A DNA stretch of 64,000 bases from Parapristionchus giblindavisi (Eukaryota; Nematoda; Chromadorea; Rhabditida; Diplogasteridae). The stretch covers positions 184,001 through 248,000 of the forward strand of contig CALSFV010000379.1 of assembly GCA_943737045.1 (NCBI GenBank). The letters run 5' to 3'. A model generated the notes under the pieces. It was not told the DNA's origin and searched no databases. It saw nothing but the letters and a program-made list of their open reading frames with translations. The stretch's first letter is position 1. Each line of letters starts with the position of its first letter. Of this stretch, positions 1 to 10,158 are shown one piece after another. The translations under genes were made by a program, and so were the position numbers.

Positions 1-226
1 CAGCCTTCGCTCTTGATTACCAATCCGTTTTCAAGTTTCACAATATGCATGGCTCTCGATATTGAAAATTGAGAATTTGTTCGAAGAGATTGCGACTGAA
101 GACAGACGACAGACTGAAGATTGCGACACATATTTGACTGTTCATGTACACTTCAATCTATGTTCATTTCCAAAAAATAGCATTTTTTCGAGTTTCTTAA
201 GTAAAAAAAATTCTCGACCAGAATTT

Positions 227-1421
227 GGGTGTATGACAAAACCGCAACGACAAAATCGCAAACGACATAATCGCAAACGACAAAACCGCAACTCGCAATA
301 ACTTCGTCCAGAGTTGTCCAATCATGGTCAGGTTGGACTTTTTGAACTCCTGAGCCTCAGGGCTATCACGCCAATAATTGATCTTTGATCTCTGAAATCG
401 CAACGACAAAAGCGCAACTCGAGCTATCTCCGCTCAGAGTGATCCTAGACACTTCTGAATGGGCTCATACGAAACCACCGGACCTGCGCCATCCCACATT
501 GTAAGCTACCGTAATCTACCGTAACCTGGTTCGGTTGGTCAGATCAAGTGCGATGGGTCAGGTTTAACTAAAAAATGTCCAAATGGTTCCTATGTGCGTG
601 GTATGATTATACGTTATTGCAAACTGCCGTAATCTTCTGTAACCCGGTTCGGTGGGTCAGGTGAAGTGCGACGGGTCAGATTTCACTAGAAAGTGTAAAA
701 ATGGTTACTATGTTCGTGGTATGATTATGAGTTATTGTAACCTACCGTAATCTACCGTAACCCGGTTCAGTGGGTCAAATCAAGTGCGATGGGTCAGACT
801 TCACTAAATATTGTCGAATTAGCTGCTACGAAATAAAAAAAAACACTGAATTTCAAAAATATATGGAAACAAATAACATTGTTAAAAGTTTTCGGATTTT
901 GTTTTTTTTAAACAAAATCTTTTACCGCACACCCTGCTGCTAATTAAAGCAATGCTTACTCAAATCTGATACACATATTTAATGAAATCTGACCCATCGC
1001 ACTTGATCTGATCCACCGAACCGGGTTACGGTAGATTACGGTAGTTTACAATAACTCATAATGATATATCACACGTAGTGGGTATTCCGACAATTATCAC
1101 TGAAATCTGACCCGTCGCACTTCACCTGACCCACCGAACCGGGTTACGGTAGATTACGGTAGTTTACAATGTGGGATGGCGCAGGTCCGGTGGTTTCGTA
1201 TGAGCCTTTCAGAAGTGTCTAGGATCACTCTGAGCGGAGATAGCTCGAGTTGCGCTTTTGTCGTTGCGAGGCCAGAGATCAAAGATCAATTATTGGCGTG
1301 ATAGCCCTGAGGCTCAGGAGTTCAAAAAGTCCAACCTGACCATGATTGGACAACTCTGGCCGAAGTTATTGCTAGTTGCGGTTTTGTCGTTTGCGATTTT
1401 GTCGTTGCGGTTTTGTCATCC
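227..1421. mobile_element. Foldback element, Mutator-like target duplication
   Basis: The two halves are inverted copies: about 227-780 is mirrored in about 960-1421, both beginning with a GACAAAACCGCAACG-type terminus. The 9-bp direct repeat CCAGAATTT flanks it at 218-226 and 1422-1430, which fits a 9-bp target-site duplication as made by Mutator-like elements. The arms hold repeated CTACCGTAACCCGGTTCG and GGGTCAGAT motifs. No transposase is visible, so it is non-autonomous. A piece of the inner repeat recurs at about 16128-16205. Confidence 0.75.
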
Positions 1422-1605
1422 CCAGAATTTTTCTTGAAAAACGTAGAAAAACCTTAAAAATCGTGAAATTGGGAAACAAGAATTGTTGAATGGGATAAAT
1501 CAATTGAATAATTCTTAATTTTTTTCTCGCCTTATAAAAACGGTTTGTTTAGCTAGAAAACATCAAAAAATATTAGGGTACTTTAGTCTAGATTTCACCC
1601 TGCAC

Positions 1606-1818
1606 GACCATATAAAATACACGTGTTTATATGGTACGAGAATAGCCAGCCACAGCCACAGTGTGTTTATATGTTTAGAGAGAGGGAACTCCATGCGAGA
1701 TAGTAGATAGATAAAAGAGATCTCGAAGAGGGAGGAAAAAGTGGGGAGTTGATCGATAGTTCCTTCTCTGTTTAGCAGCCAGTAGCAAGGCAATTACACA
1801 AGTACATTTTATACGGAC
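1606..1818. mobile_element. MITE, GACCGTATAAAATACAC family, copy 1
   Basis: A short element with inverted ends, GACCATATAAAATACAC on the left and the complement of GTCCGTATAAAATGTAC on the right. Related copies lie at 7080-7296 and 31804-31973. The interior is purine-rich (GAGAGAGGGA) and noncoding. Confidence 0.7.
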
Positions 1819-1905
1819 TATATAAGGGAGTATATTTTAAAAATTAAATGATAAGATAATCTCAGGAGCTCAAAACCATGAGTGTTGCAATGAACAAAAA
1901 TGATA

Positions 1906-1978
1906 AGGTCTCGGCCCGGATCGAACCGGCGACCTTCTGCGTGTAAAGCAGACGTGATAACCACTACATCACGAGACC
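1906..1978 (-). tRNA. tRNA-Val, anticodon UAC
   Basis: On the minus strand the acceptor stem GGTCTCG pairs with CGAGACC. There is a 4-bp D stem (GTGA/TCAC), the anticodon stem TCTGC/GCAGA encloses loop TTTACAC, giving anticodon TAC (valine), and the T loop is TTCGATC. Box A (GTAGTGGTTATCAC) and box B (GGTTCGATCC) are present. The T stem has one G-G mismatch, so mild decay cannot be excluded. There is no intron. Confidence 0.8.
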
Positions 1979-2412
1979 TCATAATAGCAAGCTCTATCAA
2001 CCTGTCTTTTGCGATCTCTTCTGCTCCTCTGGGCGCTATAGTGGACTCGCGCGAAATCTCGAAAAACTTTTTTGTATCAATCAAGTATCATAAGTGTACG
2101 GTATTTAGCATACTAACTCCCTGTTTCCAAAGTTCATTCGCGAGTTTCAACTTTAGGTGATGAATACCTGCATGAGTTGCATCTCACATTAAATTTTGAA
2201 TAAAAAAAATAAGATTTAAAAAGAAATAAAACTAAATAAAACTAAAAATGGACAGCATTGTCATATCCCCGTGTCGTCGATAAATTGTTCGTTTACAATA
2301 ATACAATGTAAATTCATTGTTGATGAAAGGAGGTATAAGGGAGTAAGAATATGATCGATTGGAACCAATCGATAATTATCAATCGATATTCAAACTCAAT
2401 ATATATTCTAAA

Positions 2413-5309
2413 TCAATCAACATTCTTCTTTTTTCCTCCTTCTTTCATCTTCTTATCGAGCTGTTTCAATTTCGTTCCATACTCAACATCTGATACGATC
2501 TCCTCCACCTTTGCCTCGCTCAGAGTATGTTTCAACTGAATATTTATTGATTATGTTTGATCTTTGATCTTTGCCTACTCTGCAGTCCTTCTTAGCACAC
2601 GGTATCGCAACCGATTTTGGTTTTAAGTTGCCCGCATTCTGCTTGAGAAAAGCGATCTACAAAGCGACGATTGATTAGACAGTCAAGAATGATCTTTGAT
2701 CTTAAAATCGAATCTAGATTGATCTTTGATCTCTAACAGACAATTATTAGACAAATTGATCTTTGATCTTTCAAACCTGTTTGGCTGCAATGGATACTAC
2801 ATCAGGAGGCATTTCCATGGTATCACGAGATGAAGCCGAATTGTCCACGGTAACTTCCAACGTTAATTGAACCTATATGATCAATCAATCGATATCTACA
2901 ATATATCTACAATACATCCACATCCACAGTATACCTACAGTATACTCATATCTACAGTGTACCTACAGTACATCCACATCTACCGTATACCTACAGTATG
3001 CACATATCTACAGTGTACCTACAGTACATCCACATCTACAGTATACCTACAGTACATCCACATCTACAGTATACGTACAGTACATCCACATCTACAGTAT
3101 ACCTACAGTACCTTCACATCTACAGTATACCTACAGTACATCCACATCTACAGTATACCTACAGTACACCCATAAATACAGTATGCCTACAGTATACCCA
3201 TGTCTACAGTATACCTACAGTACACCCATATCTACAGTATACCTGATTCGTTTCTCTCAAAGACTTCTGAATTAGAAATTTACACATTGATTTAGTGTAC
3301 ACGGCGACTTCATTCACTGCCCTTAAATCAATTTTATTTTATTTAAAAAAAAATTATAATTATTCATGTTTTTAAAGCATTGTAAATCCTACTTGACAAC
3401 ATCTTGAGGCCTTAAATGAACGTAGGCAATAGATCTCGGATCAATTGAATCGATCTGAAATGGGCAAAAAATCGATATATCGATTACTTCATCACAATCG
3501 TACCGTAATTCTCTCTCTCGAATCATACTTCAATCCAATTCCTATTATAGGCATTTCACCGATCTCTGGCAGATGTGGTCGCTTGATGACGACCTGATTA
3601 TTGATTGATGATTATTGATTATCATTTACCGTATCATACAGTATATCTCCTAACATACAGTATATCTCCTAACATACAGTATATCACCTAACATACAGTA
3701 TATCTCCTAACATAGGGCGGGATAGCGTAGTGGTTGTGAGCGCTGCCTATAATCAGAGGATCACGAGTTCGATCCCCCGCCCTGAAAGATCCACCCAATA
3801 CCGAGGGGGTTAAGAAATGTCGGAAGTGGTGTCAAAAACCACGATCTAAATCCTCCACTGTGAGCTCCAAGCACAGTTTGATCGTAGGCCATGGCCACTG
3901 GTCCTTCAGATCAGGATAGGCCCTATCAGCCAATAGATTGGAGGCGCTAACACTGCGACTCAGCGGTATAGTGTAACTCCAAAAAAAAAACAGTATATCT
4001 CCTAACATACAGTATATCTCCTAACATACAGTATATCTCCTAACATACAGTATATCCCCTAACATACAGTATATCCCCTAACATACAGTATATCTCCTAA
4101 CATACAGTATATCTCCTAACATACAGTATATCCCCTAACATACAGTATATCCCCTAACATACAGTATATCCCCTAACATACAGTATATCTCCTAACAGGT
4201 CGTCCAGTGAACATTGATCGTTTGCTCTCTATATCCAGTGTCTCCAAGGTAGTTGCTTCTAAGCGAGAATAAGAGAGCGATGAGTGGTCTACGGAGAGCT
4301 TTACGGTTCTCTGAATCAATCAATAAATAAATCAATCAATAAATAAATCAATCAATCGATAAATCAATCAATCATACCATATCAGCAGTACCATCCAAGA
4401 GTTGATCATTCTTGTGAGGAAGAGGAAATGGAGGAGCTATAGCAGTGAACCATTCGCGTATATTGAAAGGACGATCGTTCACTGACAACAAACAATCACC
4501 AGGGAACACCTTCAATAGATAGATTACGGTAGTCCAGAGTACGGTAGAACAGATTACGATAGATCATATTGATTTATTGATTTATTGATTACCTTATTGA
4601 ATAGAGGTGATGCTGGATCGATTAGAGTGATCTTAAAATGGAGATATCGCGATGAAAAATCAAAGATTAAAGGCACGCCCTGAGCTAATTTGAAACTATC
4701 GGCTCTGACAATGCTCTCTCGCTTTCTTTGTTTGCGAGACAGCGTTTGTTGAGTGGAGAGCTCCAAAATAATACGTGCACAAGGGAACCGCAAAGGTTGG
4801 GGACAATCAGGGCCAAATGTTGCCTTTTTTGTTGCAAATTTTGCGAAATTTTGCAAATGCAAATAAACAAATTTTGCAAATTTTGCGAATTTTCCTGATT
4901 GTCCCCGACTTTTGCTGTTCAGTTGTTAATTCGTACTCTATTATCAGAGATGCGGAGATTGATTCCAAGTTGTTTGCTTGATTTAGAACTCAGTTTCAGC
5001 TCAAATGTCTCTTGCAACTTCTGAAACAACGATTGATCTCAATTATACTAAATTGTATGAATCATTTAGTAATTGTATCAGATATCCACTACCTATCATT
5101 TAATCAATCAACAAATATACCTTAATTTTGCACCGTTTATTATTATTACAGTACACGAAGTATAATATTGATCTCGTGGTTTCGCCAAAAGTTGTTATAA
5201 AAGGAGCACCTACATGTACTGGATTGACAGCTCCTCTGATGGATTTGGAGGTTTCCTCGACGATCGAAGGGTCATCTGAGCGAGTGTTGGACTGAGAACT
5301 ACCGTTCAT
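2413..5309 (-). CDS. Two-PDZ-domain protein, 11 exons
   Basis: Exons (high to low): 5157-5309, 4937-5020, 4593-4631, 4378-4509, 4197-4310, 3504-3593, about 3398-3454, 3243-3266, 2777-2872, 2579-2656, 2413-2535. All joins keep phase 0 and give about 329 residues, starting MNGSSQSNTRSDD and ending GGKKKNVD. PDZ 1 spans about residues 57-143: FELKL, LGINL as the carboxylate-binding loop strand, IDPASPLFNKVFPGDCLL and closing strand TVKLSV. PDZ 2 spans about 175-240: GIGLKYDS, IDSIDPRSIA, RPQDV and VQLTLEV. The tail is lysine-rich. PDZ domains bind C-terminal peptides and usually scaffold complexes at membranes; the partner is unknown. There is no signal peptide. The donor after PQDV (GTCAAG) is weak and an exon may be missing there. 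Introns contain two minisatellites, a SINE and two MITEs. Confidence 0.82.
2885..3242. repeat. Minisatellite 1, unit about 27-28 bp
   Basis: Tandem units built on CTACAGTATACCTACAGTA with CATCCACAT spacers fill the PDZ gene intron between exons 3243-3266 and 2777-2872. On the gene strand each unit contains GTATACTGTAG, the same sequence that forms the 5' splice site of the preceding exon. The long Tyr/Ser/Thr-rich reading frames here come from the repeat and are not genes. Confidence 0.9.
3636..4196. repeat. Minisatellite 2, unit ACATACAGTATATCTCCTA, split by a SINE
   Basis: Near-perfect tandem copies of a 19-bp unit occupy 3636-3714 and 3991-4196. Units vary mainly at one position (TCTCC/TCCCC/TCACC). 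It fills the PDZ gene intron between exons 4197-4310 and 3504-3593. On the gene strand the first unit begins GTTAGG exactly at the exon end, so the donor is part of the repeat. Confidence 0.95.
3715..3990 (+). mobile_element. tRNA-derived SINE with poly(A) tail
   Basis: The head resembles a tRNA gene: GGGCGGG at the 5' end is complementary to CCCGCCC at about 3776-3782. Box A is TAGCGTAGTGGTTG and box B is GAGTTCGATCC, but the T and anticodon stems no longer fold. A tRNA-unrelated body of about 200 bp follows, and the element ends in A10 at 3981-3990. It interrupts minisatellite 2. The combination of Pol III promoter, unrelated body and A tail defines a SINE mobilised by a LINE reverse transcriptase. 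Confidence 0.85.
4667..4773. mobile_element. TTAA MITE, AGGCACACC family (degenerate)
   Basis: Starts TTAA-AGGCACGCCCTGAGC, followed by the CGGCTCTGACAATGCTCTC core typical of this family (better copies at 39404, 47053, 59198 and 62062). The right end has decayed. It lies in an intron of the PDZ gene. Confidence 0.6.
4790..4915. mobile_element. Small palindromic MITE in PDZ intron
   Basis: Inverted ends GGGGACAATCAGG and CCTGATTGTCCCC enclose repeated TTTTGCAAATTTTGCGAA. It lies in the same PDZ gene intron as the preceding MITE. Confidence 0.6.
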
Positions 5310-5476
5310 GGGGAGTGAAGAGTGAAGAAATGAAATGGAGAGAAGAATGGAATGAACGATCGAGAGGAGTGGAATCTAGTTAATGATATTAATTTAATGA
5401 TGGAAAATATGGAAATCAATCTCTTTTTCAATAGACATCAGTGAACGTTTTAGAAGATGATATGTGGCATTAAATT
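5310..5476. other. Putative promoter region of the PDZ gene
   Basis: This is the sequence immediately upstream of the PDZ gene start codon on the minus strand. No clear trans-splice acceptor or core promoter motif is visible, so only position supports the label. Confidence 0.2.
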
Positions 5477-5480
5477 TTAA

Positions 5481-5593
5481 AAGGAGCGTAACCTCACTCA
5501 ATAGTCTCTTCGACGCGCAATGCTCTCTCGTTATTAGAGAACAGAAAAATAGTGGGCGCAATGAAGAGACGATTGAGTGAGGTAACGCTCCCT
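5481..5593. mobile_element. TTAA MITE, AGGGAGCG family, copy 1
   Basis: TTAA at 5477-5480 and 5594-5597 flanks near-perfect inverted ends (GGAGCGTAACCTCACTCAAT). The core CGACGCGCAATGCTCTCTCG is shared with copies at 14734, 40326 and 41163. The TTAA duplication and AGGG terminus suggest piggyBac-type mobilisation. Confidence 0.85.
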
Positions 5594-5798
5594 TTAACGG
5601 ATTCCAAAATAAACCAAGCGTATGACTGCGTTTGGGAGAGTCGGTAACTATTGAAGATAAAAAAGCGGAGGAATTACCAAAATTGGTCTATTTCGTCATT
5701 TTATTATGTTTCTCCATTCGATATATAAATATTCAATTTCTTTTCTACGCCCTTGTTGAAACACTTTGAGTTTTATTATTTATAAATAATAAATAGTA

Positions 5799-7056
5799 TT
5801 AGGTCGTAACATAAGTTCCTTTGAATTTTGGGGTACACGTACAACTTAAATTATCATCGTTTCTCGACGACTTTGGGGATTATTTTTTTGGGTTTTCTAG
5901 TCTATGATTCATCGCTATAATACAGCCACACCGTGGGCTCACTACTTGCGGAAGGACTTGAGTTATTGTGCAAAATGTCAGACCAACTTCATTTCGATAC
6001 CTTCTCTGTTAATAAATTTTTCATTTACTAGAGCAAGTTGGATGCCTTAACTAATGCGACAACCCGAGAGAGTAAGGTCCGGAGAGTAAGAAGGCACAGT
6101 TGGTATGCGCCCGAAAAATTTCGCATTCTTAGCATAGCGAGTTTTATTTGGTAATTTCGAACCGAGCTGTGACAGAAAACATTTGAAACCGCTTTGAATG
6201 CGGCGATATGAGTTGTGACTTCAAATCTTATAGCTATTTACAATAGAGGTCCCTGATTATATCAGTGATCCCAACTATACTCATCCAATGCATTGGAACC
6301 TTTTCACACTTCTTTTAACCCAGGCCATCTCAATTCTCTGATGTTTTCAAGCTTAGTGATCTGTTCTATTTTCTCCCCTTTTCAAATTGACTGGCTAACA
6401 TGCACACTGTTATTGCGAGTGATCCATCTCTTCAATCTAGCTATCAGATTGTCAACTCAGGCCACTGCCCTTTTTAGAAAAAATAAAAGAGGTAGCGGTC
6501 TCAATCTGCGATTTTATTCAAATTTCTGGTAAATGACCACTTCGTTAAAACAACTTTTTGACTTTCTCGAGGTTCCTTAATACTAGTCATATAGTGGATG
6601 TGGATGATCCAAGTGTGACTAAAATTTAACGGGGGTATCAATTGAATAGATAGCTCTCCTTTGAGACGAGAGGCTTAACTCAAATTTCCGAAGTGACCAT
6701 TTCTCTATTTTATAATATATTTTCTGCTTCTAAATTTGTGTAAGCAATCGATTAGCGTATGGTTGTAGGGAACATATGTACACCTAACCTAGTTGATGAT
6801 TGGGTTTGGTTTAATCCACTGGAGAGAGAGAGCGGGGAACAAATTGGATTATACAACTATATTTTAATTTTATACAAACAGGCGAGGCATACTAATTATT
6901 AAAGGGAAGTCTATATCGATGGTTGTGTGGGTTATGTAGAGGGGGACACTAGTTAGTGATATGCACTAGTACAGAGAGCTCCGTTGAAAACGAAGCGAGA
7001 AACAAAAGTGCAAACATAGCACTATCAAATTCAAAGGAACTTATGTTACAACCTAA
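5799..7056. mobile_element. 1.26 kb element with mariner-like termini
   Basis: Inverted ends TTAGGTCGTAACATAAG and its near-complement at 7025-7056, each flanked by TA (5797-5798, 7057-7058). The TIR start, TA target and 1258 bp length match mariner elements. I could not recognise a transposase reading frame inside, so it is either heavily decayed or has unrelated filler. Confidence 0.65.
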
Positions 7057-7079
7057 TATTTAAAATAGTATTCGCTATT

Positions 7080-7296
7080 GACCGTATAAAATACACTTGT
7101 TTATTTGGTACGAGAGTAGCCAACCACTGCCACAATGAATTTATATGTTTAGAGAGAGAGCACCGATGAGAGAGTAGGTAGATCAGAGAGAGAGCGCGAG
7201 GAAGGAAAGGAAGAAAGAGTGGGGAGTTAATCGATAGTTCATCCTCTGTTTAGCAGCTAGTAGCAAGGTAATTACACAAGTACATTTTATAAGGAC
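7080..7296. mobile_element. MITE, GACCGTATAAAATACAC family, copy 2
   Basis: Ends GACCGTATAAAATACAC and the complement of GTCCTTATAAAATGTAC enclose the same purine-rich interior as copy 1 at 1606. Confidence 0.75.
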
Positions 7297-7299
7297 AAT

Positions 7300-7420
7300 A
7301 ACTATTATTTCGAAATAAGTTTCACTGTAAACAGATAATGCATGATAAAGAAACACTTTGTTCGCTTTTTGATTTTCTGCAGACTCGAAAAACAATCTTG
7401 ACGTAAGAACAATAATTACA
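7300..7420. repeat. Dispersed repeat shared with 31625-31745
   Basis: About 115 bp (CACTGTAAACAGATAATGC through CAATCTTGACGTAAGAAC) is repeated in the same orientation at 31625-31745. Both copies adjoin a GACCGTATAAAATACAC-family MITE, but on opposite sides, so it may be part of a larger parental transposon. Confidence 0.65.
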
Positions 7421-8381
7421 GTATGAAAATATTATCGCACGATAGTCCAATCATACGAGACAGTGTATAATAACCGGGGAAAAGTACTATTGCACCATTT
7501 CATACACATCCTAATTGCAAGGGTACGAGAATTCCGATGTATACGATATGAAATGTGGTGTGTGACGTTGTGACTACACAATAAATCACAAAACTTCACG
7601 ACCAATCCCGTCTGGCATTGGCTCATTTTATATCCCTCGTCGCGCTCAATTTTCACACGAGCGCGGCCGAAAAGGAAGAAGTTCATATAGCCTAATGACT
7701 GACCACCGAGATATGTATGGCGCAGGTTTGAATCCCCATGGGCGCATCCGTGATCTCTCTTTCACCCTTATCGCGCTCTGAACTAACATTTATCGTAGTT
7801 AAGTTTTTTTTAGAACCAATCCAAGTTATCTCAAATGGATGTTTGATCTGTCCGATGTGGATGTCATACGTCAGCGATTAGTCCGCTTATTATTTTGTAG
7901 TTCATGATATTCTGCCTAAACATCGTACTCAAAATATCGAATAATAGGGTTGGTCGGACCTTGCTTTAGTTATCTTGTAAATCAAGATATTCGGGTATTC
8001 TTTTCCAAATAAATGAGGGAGAGTATTTTGTGATAATAATGAACTTATTGAAATTGCAATAGAAATATGAAATATTGCAAGCAACTAAAAGCAGTGTTAG
8101 ATTCAAAATAGAGAAAAGATGTAGAGCAAAAGTCATGGAAAGTTTTTTCGCGGGGTAACCAACTTGTCGACTCATCCACAAAAGCCGTTTGGTATTAAGA
8201 CCAGTTCGGCAGAGACAGACAAATAACAAGAACATAACAAAACTTTCGTAGGTTATTTGACTATTCCTTTCAAGTTTAAAAACGAGAACGAAGGAAAGTG
8301 AAGAGAACCGATCACAAAAAGTAGAGAAACAGCAATTCGTTGAGAATCATTCTGACCTTCAAAATATCAAACAGCTCCCAT
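7421..8381. other. No gene recognised
   Basis: AT-rich intergenic sequence with scattered short frames lacking splice structure. A box-B-like GGTTTGAATCC at about 7725 is isolated. Nothing else supportable. Confidence 0.5.
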
Positions 8382-8474
8382 TCAAGATTAGCCTCACGAA
8401 CTATTGATATTTGGAATAATCTCCCTGATGATATTGTGCAGGTGTCACCAACAGTCTTTTGTAATCATGTTTAA
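8382..8474 (+). pseudogene. 3' tail of a LINE reverse-transcriptase ORF
   Basis: The plus frame reads SRLASRTIDIWNNLPDDIV and ends at a stop at 8472-8474. The pattern SR...R..D.WN.LPDDIV is the usual C-terminal signature of non-LTR retrotransposon polymerase proteins. The upstream catalytic domain is not recognisable, consistent with a truncated insertion. The following 150 bp ends in an AATAAAATATC-type tail that could be the element's 3' end. Confidence 0.5.
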
Positions 8475-9030
8475 AAATATCCTATATAATGTGATTGCCC
8501 CTAAGGCACAGATTCATTCATGAAATCTCCTGAATGGGTAATATTTCTGCTGCATCCTCCAACCCTCCCCCCCCCCCCACATTTCACCGATTTGCCTTGG
8601 CGACGGATATCCTTCAAAGACTTTTCTAACAGATATTCCCGATGCGTTTATTTGAATGAATAAAATATCAATATTATTATTATATTATATTATAATTATA
8701 TTTTTTCAAACTTAATATATGTGATATTTTTAGTACCTCGTATACAAATAAATCGTAGTTATTACCAGTTTGGTCAAAGCATAGCCAGCCTAACAATAAG
8801 GCATGATCAGCGCAATTATGCGACCCCTGATTAATTATGTTATTACGTCACACAGTTTGGACAAAACTAAATATCATTTACTTTATTTACAATCATTGGA
8901 GGGGAGGATTCCTCATTGTAACTTTTTCTCAACGCTCTTCAGGAATCGCTGGTACTTGTATGTTCCAAACACCTCCTCCACAGTGAGAAGTCTCTCCTAA
9001 ATGAAGAGCGTTCATTACAAATGTGGTGTA

Positions 9031-9172
9031 CGGCACTAGGTCGAATGAGAACCGAGGAATAATAACTGGATGATAACCCTGTGCATATGAGAACTAATGA
9101 ATAGACAAAGTATGCTAATGGTTATCATACAGTCTGTTAGTATTCATCGGTTCTCATTCGACCAAGTGCCGG
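9031..9172. mobile_element. Small foldback
   Basis: CGGCACTAGGTCGAATGAGA is mirrored by TCTCATTCGACCAAGTGCCG about 100 bp downstream, forming a 140-bp hairpin-capable element. Confidence 0.5.
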
Positions 9173-9270
9173 TGTTCGCAAGTTCACAAGTTCGTAAGTT
9201 TCAAAATTGGGAAGATTCTAAAATTTTTCAATTTTTTTCTTTCATTTTTTTCTTCAGAATATTTCAGATC

Positions 9271-9605
9271 ACGTTAGTTCAGCTTCTGTAATAGCGGGGC
9301 AACAATGAAGTAAGGGCGAATTACGTTTTCCAACTTATAAAGAGGGCGAGGCGGATGCCAGGCTCGTTTGGTGGGCTGCATTAGAGAGGGTGTGCTTGCG
9401 AGATGGCATCAAATGATTCTCTCTGTAACACTTTCCGCCGCGCCACCAAACTTGTCTGAGGTCCCCCGCTATGACTAATGAACTATCGTCTCATCATTAT
9501 GAGATTGTGAAAACACTCAAAACAGCACACCACAATCGGGGGAAAAGTCGCATCAGCATCTCTTTTGCCCCGCTATTCCCATCTCTCTCGCATTTTGAAC
9601 TAACG
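9271..9605. mobile_element. MITE, ACGTTAGTTCA family, copy 1
   Basis: Inverted ends ACGTTAGTTCA. The interior (TAATAGCGGGGCAACAATGA, GGCGAGGCGGATGCCAGG) is shared in inverted orientation with 39841-40175. Length is 335 bp. No coding sequence. Confidence 0.75.
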
Positions 9606-10158
9606 TGACGTGATTTGATACTGCTAAAATGTGCTAACCACCTGTTCTTCTGCAGCATTTGCTCTGGCCTCCTCTGCCCTCTCATTCCTAATCATCTTTA
9701 CAAAGCTGGCAATTTCGGAAACCGTGAAACCCAGAGCAATCTGTAACAGATTTGACTTAAATAATATATAGGATATATGATCAGGGCCGAAACAATGGTT
9801 CGGTTTAGACTAATTATAGGTTTTTTTCTTCTTAAAAAGTTTCTAACGCTACCCACTTTTTAGCCGACCCTTTCTTTCTCTATAACTACTATAGTATTAC
9901 AGGGTGGGGATTAATTATTGAAACACCGTAAAAAAACGGAATATCTTTTTTCAAAAAATCGAGTTCCTTTCAAATGTATGCCAAATAATCTTCAAACATC
10001 TGGGAATACTATAAAACAATCATTTCCCGATTTTGCCTCCATCATTAATAAAGGAATAGGCAACGTTTGCGTTTATGTAGAAAAATCGCGAAATAACAAA
10101 AAAATACATTACACCGCCAAGACAACAGCTTAGCATAACGAAAAAGCGCGAAGCCGTC
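9606..10158. other. No gene recognised
   Basis: AT-rich spacer and presumed 3' flank of the membrane-protein gene that ends at 10159 on the minus strand. No splice-supported exon seen. Confidence 0.4.

Noticed and set aside
2867..3275. Overlapping long Tyr/Ser/Thr-repeat frames
   Set aside because: They are translations of minisatellite 1 in all three frames and lie in an intron of the PDZ gene.
3715..3785. Working tRNA gene
   Set aside because: The ends pair, but anticodon and T stems do not, and a body plus poly(A) follows, so it is a SINE head.
2885..4196. CRISPR array
   Set aside because: Units are contiguous without unique spacers, and the genomic context is eukaryotic.
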